Below are positions 6,505 to 15,014 of a stretch of 64,000 nucleotides of DNA, one piece after another. The position numbers and the translations under genes were made by a program. Each line of letters opens with the position of its first letter. Position 1 is the stretch's first letter. The notes beneath the pieces are model-generated. The model was not told where the DNA came from. It searched no databases and saw only the letters and a program-made list of their open reading frames with translations. The DNA lies in assembly GCA_017983675.1 (NCBI GenBank), contig JAGOAZ010000002.1, positions 1 through 64,000 of the forward strand, written 5' to 3'. The stretch comes from Fluviicola sp. Lineage in GTDB: Bacteria; Bacteroidota; Bacteroidia; Flavobacteriales_D; Crocinitomicaceae.

Positions 6505-6959
6505 TCTTTCGCGCACCATTTCACTTTAACAGCTTTTATAATCGGAGTATCCAAGCGTTGATCGCTAAGTACTTCAAAACCGTGTTTCAGATAAAACGTT
6601 AAGGGAGAACGGTAAATAGAATCATCATTTTTGATGTCGTTATCGTGGTCGATGACCCAACCATAAAAACACGGACAAGCTTGTTTCAAAGCGTCCATTA
6701 ATCTGCCGCCAAGTCCCATTCCTTTGCTTGCTTCCCCAACAATGATTGAAAAACGGGTTTCGTTTTCTTTGTCAAATAAAACGGCCCATCCAAGAACTTG
6801 TTGCGCTTCATTTTCTAAGATAAAATGCCGATAATTTGTTGCATCTCCTAACAAGATCGAAAAGCGATTCATTAGATTTTTTGGGTACTCTTGGTTCCAC
6901 AACACATCGATTTGTTGGATTTGGTTATCTGATAATGTTGCCGTGTTAAAGAGTTGCAT
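6501..6959 (-). CDS. GNAT family N-acetyltransferase
   Basis: 152 aa, compact GNAT fold: ENEAQQVLGWAVLFD (strand pair), then the motif A-like IIVGEASKGMGLGGRLMDAL with G-M-G-L-G-G-x-L in place of the common Q/R-x-x-G-x-G/A. It ends with FYLKHGFEVL, the conserved motif B/C tyrosine and glycine. Second GNAT gene within 1.2 kb, flanking the methyltransferase, but the two are not close paralogues. Substrate unknown. Confidence 0.88.
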   Translation of the reverse strand: MQLFNTATLSDNQIQQIDVLWNQEYPKNLMNRFSILLGDATNYRHFILENEAQQVLGWAVLFDKENETRFSIIVGEASKGMGLGGRLMDALKQACPCFYGWVIDHDNDIKNDDSIYRSPLTFYLKHGFEVLSDQRLDTPIIKAVKVKWCAKD

Positions 6960-6998
6960 AAAAAGTTAACTTTATCGTTCAAAATTAAAATTAATAGC

Positions 6999-7376
6999 AT
7001 GAATGCAACATTAAAATTAGAAGGATTAGGCTTGTTTCTTTGTGTGCTGTTTTTTTACAACAGTCTTTATCCTGGAAATTGGGGTGTGTTTTGGGCGCTA
7101 TTCTTTGTGCCAGATGTTTCGTTTGCAGCGTATTTAATTTCAAAAAAATTCGCAACGGTTGCCTATAATGTCTGCCACCACCAAGGATTATTTGCTTTTT
7201 TATTGGTTGTCGGTTACTGGTTGTCAAATGATTGGGTGATGAAGGTCAGTCTTATTTTTCTGGCACATTCGAATTTTGATCGCATTATGGGGTATGGATT
7301 AAAGTTCCAAGATAGTTTCGACCACACACATTTGGGTTGGATTGGTAAAAGCAAACACTTGAATAAGAAATCGTAA
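6999..7376 (+). CDS. DUF4260 family membrane protein
   Basis: 125 aa from the ATG at 6999. Three to four transmembrane helices are followed by the DUF4260 C-terminal signature: LAHSNFDRIMGYGLKF, then D-x-F-x-x-T-H-L-G-x-I-G-K. Function of the family is unknown. The invariant His, Asp and Arg residues near the membrane face hint at a bound cofactor or ion, which is inference. It is divergent from the GNAT gene at 6501. Confidence 0.85.
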   Translation: MNATLKLEGLGLFLCVLFFYNSLYPGNWGVFWALFFVPDVSFAAYLISKKFATVAYNVCHHQGLFAFLLVVGYWLSNDWVMKVSLIFLAHSNFDRIMGYGLKFQDSFDHTHLGWIGKSKHLNKKS

Positions 7377-7432
7377 AACATAGTAATATTGATTTTTTTA
7401 TTTTCTTTACAGCGTTAACTAAACAAACGAAC

Positions 7433-7801
7433 ATGACAATTAAAACAAAAACAACCATTTCGTTGATTCTAACAATTTTAGTATCAGCGTTATTTATTTT
7501 CAGTGCTGTTGGAAAAATGGCAGGTACAAAAGAAGTAATCGAAGGGGCAAAAGCAATGGGTCTTTCACCAGCAACAATGCGTAATATTGGAATTATTGAA
7601 CTCATCATTACATTGCTATTCGCTTCCAATCGCACAGGCGTTATTGGAAGTGTCTTATTACTAGCATACATGGGTGGCGCAATCGCTACGCATTTGGAAC
7701 ATGGTCAATCTGTTGTTGCACCAATTGCCATCGCTGTATTTGTTGGGATTGTTGCGTTATTCCGCTTTCCGGAGTTAACATTACGTATTTTGAAAAAATA
7801 A
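7433..7801 (+). CDS. DoxX-like membrane protein
   Basis: 122 aa with four predicted transmembrane helices. It has the DoxX-like opening helix containing F-S-A-V-G-K-M, a conserved G-L-S, then the I-E-L and M-G-G-A-x-x-T-H helices. Members are inner-membrane proteins of loosely defined function, linked to thiosulfate or quinol metabolism or to integrity under oxidative stress. It follows the DUF4260 gene by 56 bp and is ended by a strong terminator at 7823-7849. Confidence 0.88.
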   Translation: MTIKTKTTISLILTILVSALFIFSAVGKMAGTKEVIEGAKAMGLSPATMRNIGIIELIITLLFASNRTGVIGSVLLLAYMGGAIATHLEHGQSVVAPIAIAVFVGIVALFRFPELTLRILKK

Positions 7802-7822
7802 CGGATATTTTTATGAAAATCG

Positions 7823-7849
7823 AAAGTCGCAGCAATGCGACTTTTTTTT
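7823..7849 (+). terminator. Rho-independent terminator after the DoxX-like gene
   Basis: A 9-bp perfect stem AAAGTCGCA/TGCGACTTT closes a GCAA tetraloop and runs into an eight-T tract. Confidence 0.9.
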
Positions 7850-7909
7850 GTGGAGTAAATTACAAAATGGGCTTATTGATAGTGGTGGTTTTTTATTTCT
7901 TTATAAAAT

Positions 7910-8413
7910 TTATTGTTCAACAACATTTTTTCCTAATGTCTCATCAAACCACCATCCGTTTTCCAGTCTCATATTATTTGTTGTATCATTAATAAGTTGT
8001 TTTATAGTATAATATTCAGATTCTGTACAACCAGAACAAGTATATATTGTATCATTTTTGTTTCGATTTTTTTCAATTTGTTCCAGTTCGCTTCTTTTTA
8101 GTTTGATCAGACCTTCCTCTGCCAATTTTTCACAGGAAATGGTCGACAAATATATCTGTCCAGGTTTTGAACTATATAATTTTGATCTGATTTGTTCATA
8201 GTTTTTATCTTTTATTAGATTCGTGAATTCATCAACAAGTGCTGTTTTTCCTCCTCCTTCACCACATGCAAAACCAATATTATCATAACTAGTATTATAA
8301 CGATCAGGAAGTTGAACTGTCTCACTAATATTAGCATCATTAGCTTTTTTAGAATTTGAGGAACAGCTGAGTAATTCTATGGAACACAAAAAGATAAGTA
8401 GTATCGATTTCAT
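7910..8413 (-). CDS. Lipoprotein of unknown function
   Basis: 167 aa with a lipobox (LLSC, Cys17) after a short hydrophobic signal, so it is predicted to be membrane-anchored. The mature part is hydrophilic and contains a C-x-x-C pair (YTCSGCTESEYY) and two further cysteines, possibly disulfide-bonded or metal-binding. No family recognised. Its codon and base composition is more A+T-rich than the flanking housekeeping genes, which with the neighbouring repeat block may mark an accessory insertion. Confidence 0.7.
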   Translation of the reverse strand: MKSILLIFLCSIELLSCSSNSKKANDANISETVQLPDRYNTSYDNIGFACGEGGGKTALVDEFTNLIKDKNYEQIRSKLYSSKPGQIYLSTISCEKLAEEGLIKLKRSELEQIEKNRNKNDTIYTCSGCTESEYYTIKQLINDTTNNMRLENGWWFDETLGKNVVEQ

Positions 8414-8460
8414 TCTATTGTAAAATATTCAATTGTTAAAATCAGCAGCAAAAAAAATCG

Positions 8461-8550
8461 GTCGAGCCGAAGGCTCTTTATTGTGCTTCGCTATTTACAC
8501 GGTTAGACTTCAGTCTAACCGTAATCGATCGTTCGAGCCGCTGGCTCTTT
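8461..8550. repeat. Cluster of three short hairpins (REP-like)
   Basis: Three small perfect hairpins lie in tandem: GAGCC-GAA-GGCTC (8464-8476), ACGGTTAGACT-TC-AGTCTAACCGT (8499-8522, 11-bp arms) and GAGCC-GCT-GGCTC (8535-8547). The first and third have identical stems followed by TTT and different loops, flanking the longer central palindrome. No protein-coding gene lies here. The pattern resembles repetitive extragenic palindromes mobilised by IS200-like RAYT transposases; none is in this window. Confidence 0.7.
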
Positions 8551-8586
8551 GGTATTATGAGCATTTACAAATTTAATCCTTCAAAA

Positions 8587-8686
8587 GTCCCATCGGGACG
8601 GCTGATATCCCTGCGGTGGATTTCAATCCATTGCAGAAGTTGGATGGAATTTATTCTAATGCAGTTGTTGGATGGAATTTCATTCC
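8587..8686. repeat. Second hairpin cluster with a 28-bp direct repeat
   Basis: Contains GTCCC-ATC-GGGAC (8587-8599) and a 12-bp stem with two G-U pairs between CTGCGGTGGATT (8611-8622) and AATCCATTGCAG (8625-8636). Two direct copies of GCAG-N2-GTTGGATGGAATTT follow (8633-8652 and 8661-8680, period 28), the last forming GGAAT-TTC-ATTCC (8674-8686). Together with 8461-8550 this explains most of the 415-bp non-coding stretch between the lipoprotein gene and the tRNA. Confidence 0.65.
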
Positions 8687-8775
8687 TTTGAAAATGGAGA
8701 TTTTTTAGCTATATCCCGGAAATTGGTCTTGATCCAAAAAATAAATCAATAATTTGAGTGAGAATGAGACTGAAG

Positions 8776-8827
8776 AAAAAACAGCGTGAGAAATCTTCGC
8801 TTTCGCTCTGTTTCTCACACTGTTTTT
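8776..8827 (-). terminator. Terminator of tRNA-Leu
   Basis: Arms 8777-8793 and 8811-8827 form a 17-bp stem with a single mismatch (8785/8819) around a 17-nt loop. Read on the minus strand the stem is followed by a T-run, and it begins 1 bp after the tRNA 3' end. The loop and right arm contain the TTTCTCACACTG-type unit also seen in the tandem repeat at 2841-2922. Confidence 0.8.
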
Positions 8828-8828
8828 G

Positions 8829-8910
8829 TACCTCGGGCCGGAATCGAACCGGCACTCCCGAAAGAACAGGATTTTGAATCCAGCGCGTCTACCAGTTCCG
8901 CCACCGAGGC
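8829..8910 (-). tRNA. tRNA-Leu (anticodon CAA)
   Basis: 82 nt on the minus strand. Acceptor arm GCCTCGG/CCGAGGT (G1-U72 wobble) with discriminator A; D-arm with TGGTAGACGC; anticodon loop TTCAAAA giving anticodon CAA; a class II long variable arm with a UUCG-type loop; T-arm GCCGG-TTCGATT-CCGGC. CCA is not encoded. The anticodon stem shows a T-T mismatch at positions 28:42. It reads UUG codons. Confidence 0.95.
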
Positions 8911-8983
8911 ATTCAAAATGCTTTCTGCTGTTAAGCAGGTGCAAAAATAAGGATTTATTTTAATTCAGCAACTACACCCGCGT

Positions 8984-11050
8984 TTATTTGCAAATTTTTA
9001 CAACAACTTGTTGCAAACCATCGGAAATGATGAGTGAATAAAAACCGGGTGATAAACCGCCTAATTCGTTCAAGCGAAGTTGTTGGTTTGCTTGATCAGC
9101 TGAACTGATTTGAGTTGTAACAACGGTTCTTCCTGTAGCATCAGTAATTGAAACGCTAGCTCCTGTCAATGAAATGTCAGACCAGTTGATGGTCAATTGA
9201 TCGGTAAATGGGTTGGGGAATAAGCTGATTTTTTGTTCCAAATAATTTGCCGTGATAGCGTTAGTACAATTTGTTCCGTCACCAGGCATGTTGCTATCCA
9301 ACCACGTAAATCGACGCGCGTACCAATCTTTCAATTTTTGAATTTCTTCTGCATAACTTTGACTCGGAGCCTGTACCTCTCCTGTTCCTGATGCAACGCC
9401 CATGTTCCCCCACACCAAATAATGCCAGTTTTGACTTTCATTGACCACTTGTACAACCGAATCTATTTTTGCCTGAATAGCAACTTCATCAAAAATACTT
9501 GCGCGTAATTCGTTGTAACGGCAACGCACTTCGTTTGCAAAGGCTGGATCTTCCAATAAACGCACATACCATCCTGGTGGAACAACATCTTGATTGCAAA
9601 TTTCGTGAATAAACCCAGATCCGTTTTGCGAACCGCCATCGATGTCTTTTTGTGACCAATCAAAATCCCAAACGGGTCCAGCTTTTAAACGAGTTAGTGT
9701 TCCATCTAGTAAATCTTTGTCTTTTGAGAAATAGCGACTTTTCTTGAACCCATCAACATTCCGTGTGACTTCGTTGACCAAGAAATAATCAATAAAACTT
9801 CCAACGTCGATGTACTTTCGGTAACCAATTAGTGGGTCGTCAAAAGTTGAACTATACAGTGCTGTTTCGAAATCATTGAAAAAATTTTGAATATAACTTG
9901 CTTGTTGCGGAACGATTTCAGCCGCTTTTGGATCGACATAAACCATGTGTACATCTGCTGTTGGGCAGTTAATGGGACTATAATTTAATTGCCATGAATT
10001 TGAATTATCCCAATAGTCAATTTTGAGCATGTATCCTCCTGTAACATCCGGAGAAGTTATTTCTGTTGGAGTTAAGTTAGCAATGTTCACACGATTGATA
10101 TCGCGTTTGATTTTCTCGCACAACAAGTAAATTCCTTGATAATTTCCGTCAAGTACGACATCAACCAACCGAGAACGAATAGAGTAATGACCCATTTCAT
10201 CGAAAAAATGAAATGGAAGGATGTTGCGCGCAAAAGATTTATCGTTGTAGTTAGCAATCAATAACCAGTCATTTTCAGCGGGCATGCCTAATAACGGAAC
10301 ATTGATTGCATTTCCTAGACTGTCCCATGTTTCAAAAGCGTAGGGTTTTTGAGGCAATGATGCGGAATAATTTCCACGGTACTCAATTCCAATTTTCCCT
10401 GAATAATCCGTTGTTGTATCGGTCAAGTAATTTCGGATTCCAACGCCGTTGTAGATGATTTTCATGTCAGCCATTACTTTTGGATCATCGGCAATCGTAT
10501 TGCCATTTGTCTCAATTGCAACAATCGGTAAAAGAGATGAGGTTAGGGCGAAATATGTTGCAGGATTATTATTAAAAGTCAAGGAAAATTGAACAACATT
10601 CCCTTGATCGGCTCCATACGAATCATACACCCGGAAATACCAAGTTCCGTTGGGGTTCGATCCGTTATTCACCAATCCCATTTGTCCAACGGGCTTGAAA
10701 TTTCCTGAGAAAGGCGCGTTACCGCTTGCTAATGAATTGGTTGCGGTTGTGTTTAAACAGGTTGCAGCGAAGTTTTGCCCTGCACCGCCAACGCCCGAGA
10801 AAAGTTGAGCGACTGTTCCATCGGGGGCAACAACAGAAACAGTTAAATCACTTACATACGTATGATTGATCGTAAAACAAACTGCAGACAAGCCAAAATT
10901 TGTGGTGTCCATTATTGTGGGCAAACCGCTAATTGTGACGGGAATATTAGTTGTTTGGTAATCGTTTATAGGTCCTGCGCCACCTGTGAACGTTTGCGTA
11001 AAGCTAAATCCAGAAAGCGTTGTAAGGAAAAGGAGTAGTATTAATTTCAT
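8984..11050 (-). CDS. T9SS-secreted CotH-kinase family protein with P-domain
   Basis: 688 aa. Signal peptide (1-19), then a proprotein-convertase-type P/jelly-roll domain (about 22-162, with D-L-T-V-S-V-V-A-P-D-G and G-T-W-Y-F-R-V-Y-D). A CotH-kinase domain follows (about 175-585) with E-Y-R-G-N (223-227), the K-P-Y-A-F-E strand, E-K-I-K-R-D (312-317) and the hallmark WDFDW (461-465). A C-terminal Por/T9SS type A sorting domain starts at ISLFPNPF (608-615). CotH proteins are atypical secreted or spore-coat protein kinases; here the protein should cross the outer membrane and be surface-attached or released. Its substrates are unknown. Confidence 0.92.
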   Translation of the reverse strand: MKLILLLFLTTLSGFSFTQTFTGGAGPINDYQTTNIPVTISGLPTIMDTTNFGLSAVCFTINHTYVSDLTVSVVAPDGTVAQLFSGVGGAGQNFAATCLNTTATNSLASGNAPFSGNFKPVGQMGLVNNGSNPNGTWYFRVYDSYGADQGNVVQFSLTFNNNPATYFALTSSLLPIVAIETNGNTIADDPKVMADMKIIYNGVGIRNYLTDTTTDYSGKIGIEYRGNYSASLPQKPYAFETWDSLGNAINVPLLGMPAENDWLLIANYNDKSFARNILPFHFFDEMGHYSIRSRLVDVVLDGNYQGIYLLCEKIKRDINRVNIANLTPTEITSPDVTGGYMLKIDYWDNSNSWQLNYSPINCPTADVHMVYVDPKAAEIVPQQASYIQNFFNDFETALYSSTFDDPLIGYRKYIDVGSFIDYFLVNEVTRNVDGFKKSRYFSKDKDLLDGTLTRLKAGPVWDFDWSQKDIDGGSQNGSGFIHEICNQDVVPPGWYVRLLEDPAFANEVRCRYNELRASIFDEVAIQAKIDSVVQVVNESQNWHYLVWGNMGVASGTGEVQAPSQSYAEEIQKLKDWYARRFTWLDSNMPGDGTNCTNAITANYLEQKISLFPNPFTDQLTINWSDISLTGASVSITDATGRTVVTTQISSADQANQQLRLNELGGLSPGFYSLIISDGLQQVVVKICK

Positions 11051-11128
11051 CGTTCAAATCTGAAAAACGAAAATAGCTTTTTTTTATCAATTCGTTTTAC
11101 TTTTATTTTCTTTCCTTAACATTGCAGT

Positions 11129-12361
11129 ATGGCAAAAGTATTGATCAAAAACATTCACACGCTTTATCAAGTTGGTGAAGATTTCCCAAGTTTTATTGCT
11201 GGTAGGGCAATGAAAACGATTCCAACTATTTCTAATGCTTTTTTAGCCTTAGAAGACGGTGTGATCGTGGCGTATGGTCGCATGGAAGATTGGGAGGGAA
11301 TCACCGATTGGCGTGGAATTGATGTGATTGATGCGGAAGGGCAATCAGTATTACCTGCTTTTTGTGATCCGCATACACACACCGTTTTTGCCCGCACACG
11401 CGAAGAAGAATTTGTCGATCGCATCAACGGATTGACTTACGAAGAAATCGCACTCAAAGGTGGAGGAATTTTGAACTCAGCCCGTCGACTGAATGAATTA
11501 ACCGAAGAAGAATTGTTTCAAACTGCTTTGCAACGCATTGAAAAAATGAAAGCCAATGGAACAGGAGCGCTTGAAATTAAATCGGGATATGGACTAACTG
11601 TTGACGCGGAATTGAAAATTTTACGCGTGATCAAACGCTTGAAACAAGCTGCAGGAATTACAATTAAAGCTACATTTTTAGGGGCGCATGCCTTTCCAAC
11701 GGAATATAAATCCAATCATCAAGGCTACATTGATGTAATCATTAATGAAATGTTGCCAGTCATCGCGGAAGAACAATTAGCTGATTTCATGGATGTTTTT
11801 TGTGAACGCAATTACTTTTCAGTCGAAGAAATGAATCAGCTGTTAGCTGCTGGAAAAGCAATCGGACTCGTGCCGAAAGTTCACGTGAATCAATTTTCAG
11901 TTCTTGGCGGTGTGCAAGCAGCAGTAAATTTTGGTGCCTTGTCAGTTGACCATTTGGAAGAATCGACCGATGAGGATATTACAGCATTGAAAGGAAGCGG
12001 TTGCATGCCAACATTCTTACCTGGTTGTTCGCATTTCATCTCGATTCCTTATGGAAATGCACGCAAATTCATGGATGAAGGATTGCCAGTTGCGCTTGCT
12101 TCTGATTACAATCCTGGAACAACACCGTGCGACAATTTGCAACAAATCTTTTCCTTGGCTTGTGTGAAAATGAAAATGACACCCGAAGAAGCTTTCAATG
12201 CATTGACGATTAATGCCGCTTATGCGATGGGCATTTCAGCAACGCATGGAACCATTTCGTTGGGTAAAAGCACACCAATAATCTTGACAAAACCCATCGA
12301 AAACTTAGCATACATTCCTTATGCATTTGGCGAAAATCACGTGGATTGTTTGATTTTTTGA
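11129..12361 (+). CDS. hutI: Imidazolonepropionase
   Basis: 410 aa, full length. It catalyses the third step of histidine degradation: 4-imidazolone-5-propanoate plus water to N-formimidoyl-L-glutamate. Amidohydrolase features are the metal-binding H-T-H (82-84, in CDPHTHTVFARTREEE), the KSGYGL substrate segment, H-V-N-Q-F, the SVDHLEE histidine and the ASDYNPGT aspartate. The other hut genes are not in this window, so the pathway genes are dispersed here. It diverges from the CotH gene. Confidence 0.97.
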   Translation: MAKVLIKNIHTLYQVGEDFPSFIAGRAMKTIPTISNAFLALEDGVIVAYGRMEDWEGITDWRGIDVIDAEGQSVLPAFCDPHTHTVFARTREEEFVDRINGLTYEEIALKGGGILNSARRLNELTEEELFQTALQRIEKMKANGTGALEIKSGYGLTVDAELKILRVIKRLKQAAGITIKATFLGAHAFPTEYKSNHQGYIDVIINEMLPVIAEEQLADFMDVFCERNYFSVEEMNQLLAAGKAIGLVPKVHVNQFSVLGGVQAAVNFGALSVDHLEESTDEDITALKGSGCMPTFLPGCSHFISIPYGNARKFMDEGLPVALASDYNPGTTPCDNLQQIFSLACVKMKMTPEEAFNALTINAAYAMGISATHGTISLGKSTPIILTKPIENLAYIPYAFGENHVDCLIF

Positions 12362-12487
12362 CGGTTATTTTTTTCATTCAAACAAGTTGATTTTCAAGGA
12401 AAAAACACTTTTTCCTATTCTTTTTCCGCAATAATCAATAAAAACACACGAAAAATTACGTTATTTGTGTGGTACGAAAATTGAATT

Positions 12488-13612
12488 ATGATTCCAAGAA
12501 TTCTCACGCAAACATTGATTGATAAACTCAACGACAACAAATTAGTTGTGTTACGAGGGCCAAGAAAATCGGGTCGTTTGACCTTGTTGCAAACCATTAC
12601 GGATTTATCAGCTACAGGAGTTTTGGTACTCGATGGCGAAAAAAAGAAAGTTCGAAAAGGATTAGATAACTTGGAAAGTTTCCGTGAACTGAGTCAAGGA
12701 AAATCACTGATTGTCATTCGAGAAGCGCAATTGTTTTCTTCGTTGCAAGCAATTATTGACGAATGTTTGGAAAACAAGTCCATTTTCAATGTGATTTTGT
12801 TGTGCTCGTTTGAGCCAAGTTTACAAGAAGATTTGTGGGAAGCACTGCGCTTCCAAGGATTGGAGTTGACGTTGTACCCCTTGACCTATACGGAAACAGC
12901 GCAATCATTGGGTTTGGCACAAGAAGAGAAACTCATCGAACAACGCTTGATTTATGGCTATTATCCAGAAATTGTCATGCATCCGGAAGAAGTAGAACAA
13001 CGGTTGTACGACATTTTGGAGTCGAGTGTGTTTACGCAACTTGGAGCTACAGAACGCATCAACAAAAAAGAAAAACTGATTAAATTATTGCGTCTTTTGG
13101 CGTTTCACATCGGGAAAGTGATCAGTTACAATGAATTAGGAAAGCAATGTGATTTGGACAACGAAACAGTTGAACGTTATGTGTCACTTTTCGAAAAGGC
13201 TGATTTATTGTTTCAATTGAACTCGTTTAACAACGGACACCGTTACGAACTAAAGAAAAGTCACGTTGTCTATTTTGTCGATAATGGCATTAGAAATGCG
13301 TTGATTCGTGCTTTTCAACCGTTTGAATACCGTAACGATATTCCTGAATTGTGGCGAAATTGGGTGATATCTGAACGCAGAAAAGCGAATCAATATGCGA
13401 ACCGTACTCCCGACACGTATTTTTGGTTGACGCATACGAAACAAGAAGTTGATTACATTGAAATCACAGGCGAAACTGCTATCGGTTACAAAATGCAATG
13501 GGACAAAAAACGTGCGATCAAAATTCCAAGTTCGTTTCAAGAAGCATATCCAACAATAAAAGTTACGGGTGTTAATCGATCTACTTTTTGGACGTTCATC
13601 CAGAAAAAATAA
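12488..13612 (+). CDS. Degenerate AAA/DUF4143-type ATPase (probable pseudo-enzyme)
   Basis: 374 aa with the layout of the widespread AAA_14 + DUF4143 proteins: an N-terminal P-loop-like domain (1-180), a winged-helix-like middle (190-260) and a C-terminal restriction-endonuclease-like DUF4143 domain (260-374). The catalytic motifs are altered. The P-loop reads GPRKSGRL (24-31) where the family has GxxxxGK(T/S), so the lysine is Arg and the Thr is Leu. Walker B reads LIVIREAQ (74-81) instead of hhhhDEAQ. In DUF4143, EVDY (320-323) remains but the E-V-K position reads GYK (333-335). The frame is intact, so the protein is probably expressed with a non-ATPase role. Confidence 0.82.
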   Translation: MIPRILTQTLIDKLNDNKLVVLRGPRKSGRLTLLQTITDLSATGVLVLDGEKKKVRKGLDNLESFRELSQGKSLIVIREAQLFSSLQAIIDECLENKSIFNVILLCSFEPSLQEDLWEALRFQGLELTLYPLTYTETAQSLGLAQEEKLIEQRLIYGYYPEIVMHPEEVEQRLYDILESSVFTQLGATERINKKEKLIKLLRLLAFHIGKVISYNELGKQCDLDNETVERYVSLFEKADLLFQLNSFNNGHRYELKKSHVVYFVDNGIRNALIRAFQPFEYRNDIPELWRNWVISERRKANQYANRTPDTYFWLTHTKQEVDYIEITGETAIGYKMQWDKKRAIKIPSSFQEAYPTIKVTGVNRSTFWTFIQKK

Positions 13613-13739
13613 AGCGCAATTAAATCGATTTAGTCAAAATTTTGTCTTTTTCCAGTGGAAAAATGTCGAAACAAATGCGTACATTACAACAAATTAAGCA
13701 GGAAAAGATGCCTTCTCTTGCCACAAATAAAGTTGATCA

Positions 13740-14513
13740 ATGAAAACAAAAGCAGATATAGTTGAAAATTGGTTGCCGCGCTATACGGGAGAGTCGTTAG
13801 AAAATTTTGGCAAGTATATATTGCTGTGTAATTTTCATAATTACATTGATACATTTGCTGCTTTTTTCAACGTGGAAATCATCGGAAAAAACAAACCCAT
13901 GCAATGCGCAACAGCGAATGGAATCACCATTATTAATTTTGGAATGGGAAGTGCTTCTGCAGCAACGTGTGTCGATTTATTATCGGCAATTCAACCTAAA
14001 GCTGTTTTGTTTTTAGGAAAATGTGGCGGTTTAAAAACAAAAAGTCAAGTGGGCGATTTTGTGCTACCGATTGCTGCTATTCGTGGTGAAGGAACCAGCA
14101 ACGATTATTTTCCGCCAGAAGTTCCAGCATTACCGGCGTTTGCGCTACAAAAAGCAATATCAACCACCATTCGCGACGCGGGATTTGATTATTGGACAGG
14201 AACAGTTTACACCACCAACAGAAGAGTTTGGGAACACGACGAAGCGTTCAAAAACTATTTAAGTCAAATTCGCGCGATGGCAATTGATATGGAAACAGCG
14301 ACCATTTTCACAGTTGGTTTTGCGAACAAAATTCCAACTGGAGCATTATTACTTGTGAGCGATCAGCCGATGACACCGGATGGCGTTAAAACAAGTGAAA
14401 GCGATAACAAAGTAACCACAAATTTTGTCGATGCGCACATTAAAATAGGGATTGATTCGTTGAAACAATTAATTAATAATGGCAACACAGTCCGTCACTT
14501 AAAATTTGATTAA
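13740..14513 (+). CDS. amn: AMP nucleosidase
   Basis: 257 aa, the short Bacteroidota form without the N-terminal domain of the E. coli enzyme. It hydrolyses AMP to adenine and ribose 5-phosphate in the cytosol. It belongs to the PNP/UDP phosphorylase fold: FGMGSASA (67-74), FLGKCGGL (91-98, phosphate site), the purine-site DMETA (183-187) and SDQP (207-210). Its expected role is purine balance and adenylate control. It stands between the degenerate AAA protein and tspO. Confidence 0.93.
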   Translation: MKTKADIVENWLPRYTGESLENFGKYILLCNFHNYIDTFAAFFNVEIIGKNKPMQCATANGITIINFGMGSASAATCVDLLSAIQPKAVLFLGKCGGLKTKSQVGDFVLPIAAIRGEGTSNDYFPPEVPALPAFALQKAISTTIRDAGFDYWTGTVYTTNRRVWEHDEAFKNYLSQIRAMAIDMETATIFTVGFANKIPTGALLLVSDQPMTPDGVKTSESDNKVTTNFVDAHIKIGIDSLKQLINNGNTVRHLKFD

Positions 14514-14552
14514 ACGAAAGGCATTCACGATATTTACACACAAAATTACCAC

Positions 14553-15002
14553 ATGAAACAACTCATTTTATTTTTGCTTATCAACTTTGGCGGATTAGCA
14601 CTTGGTTCTTTTTTAATGGGGAATCCATCAGAAAACGCATGGTATCAATCACTTGAAAAAGCACCATGGACACCGCCAGGGTGGGTATTTGGCGCAGCTT
14701 GGTTTTCGATCATGTTGTTTTATTCCATTTTCATGCAGCAACTCTTAAAAACAAAGAGAGATAACAGCAAGTCAATCAAATGGCTTTTTGGACTTTCTGT
14801 TTTTTTCAATGTCTGTTGGAATCCGATTTTCTTCGTGCATCATTACGTGGTCATTGGGTTGGTTTTTCTAATCGTGTTGTTTATCCTATTAATTCAATTA
14901 TTTCGTATCTCTTTGCAGCATCAATCAAAAATTGCATTATTGTTATTGCCTTATTTGATTTGGATGCTGATTGCCATTTCGTTGAACGCATACGTGCTAT
15001 AA
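14553..15002 (+). CDS. tspO: TspO/MBR family tryptophan-rich sensory protein
   Basis: 149 aa, five transmembrane helices. Family motifs: W-Y-x-S-L-x-K-A-P-W-x-P-P-G-W-V-F in the first loop (31-46), and C-W-N-P-I-F-F (88-94). TspO binds porphyrins and related tetrapyrroles and is implicated in their photo-oxidative breakdown and stress signalling. Its TAA stop (15000-15002) lies in the same frame as the next open frame, whose TTG start follows 12 nt later. Confidence 0.95.
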   Translation: MKQLILFLLINFGGLALGSFLMGNPSENAWYQSLEKAPWTPPGWVFGAAWFSIMLFYSIFMQQLLKTKRDNSKSIKWLFGLSVFFNVCWNPIFFVHHYVVIGLVFLIVLFILLIQLFRISLQHQSKIALLLLPYLIWMLIAISLNAYVL

Positions 15003-15014
15003 ATTCCTGCAGTT

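Noticed and set aside
8705..8944. 79-codon open frame on the minus strand
   Set aside because: It runs through tRNA-Leu and its terminator, so it is not a protein gene.
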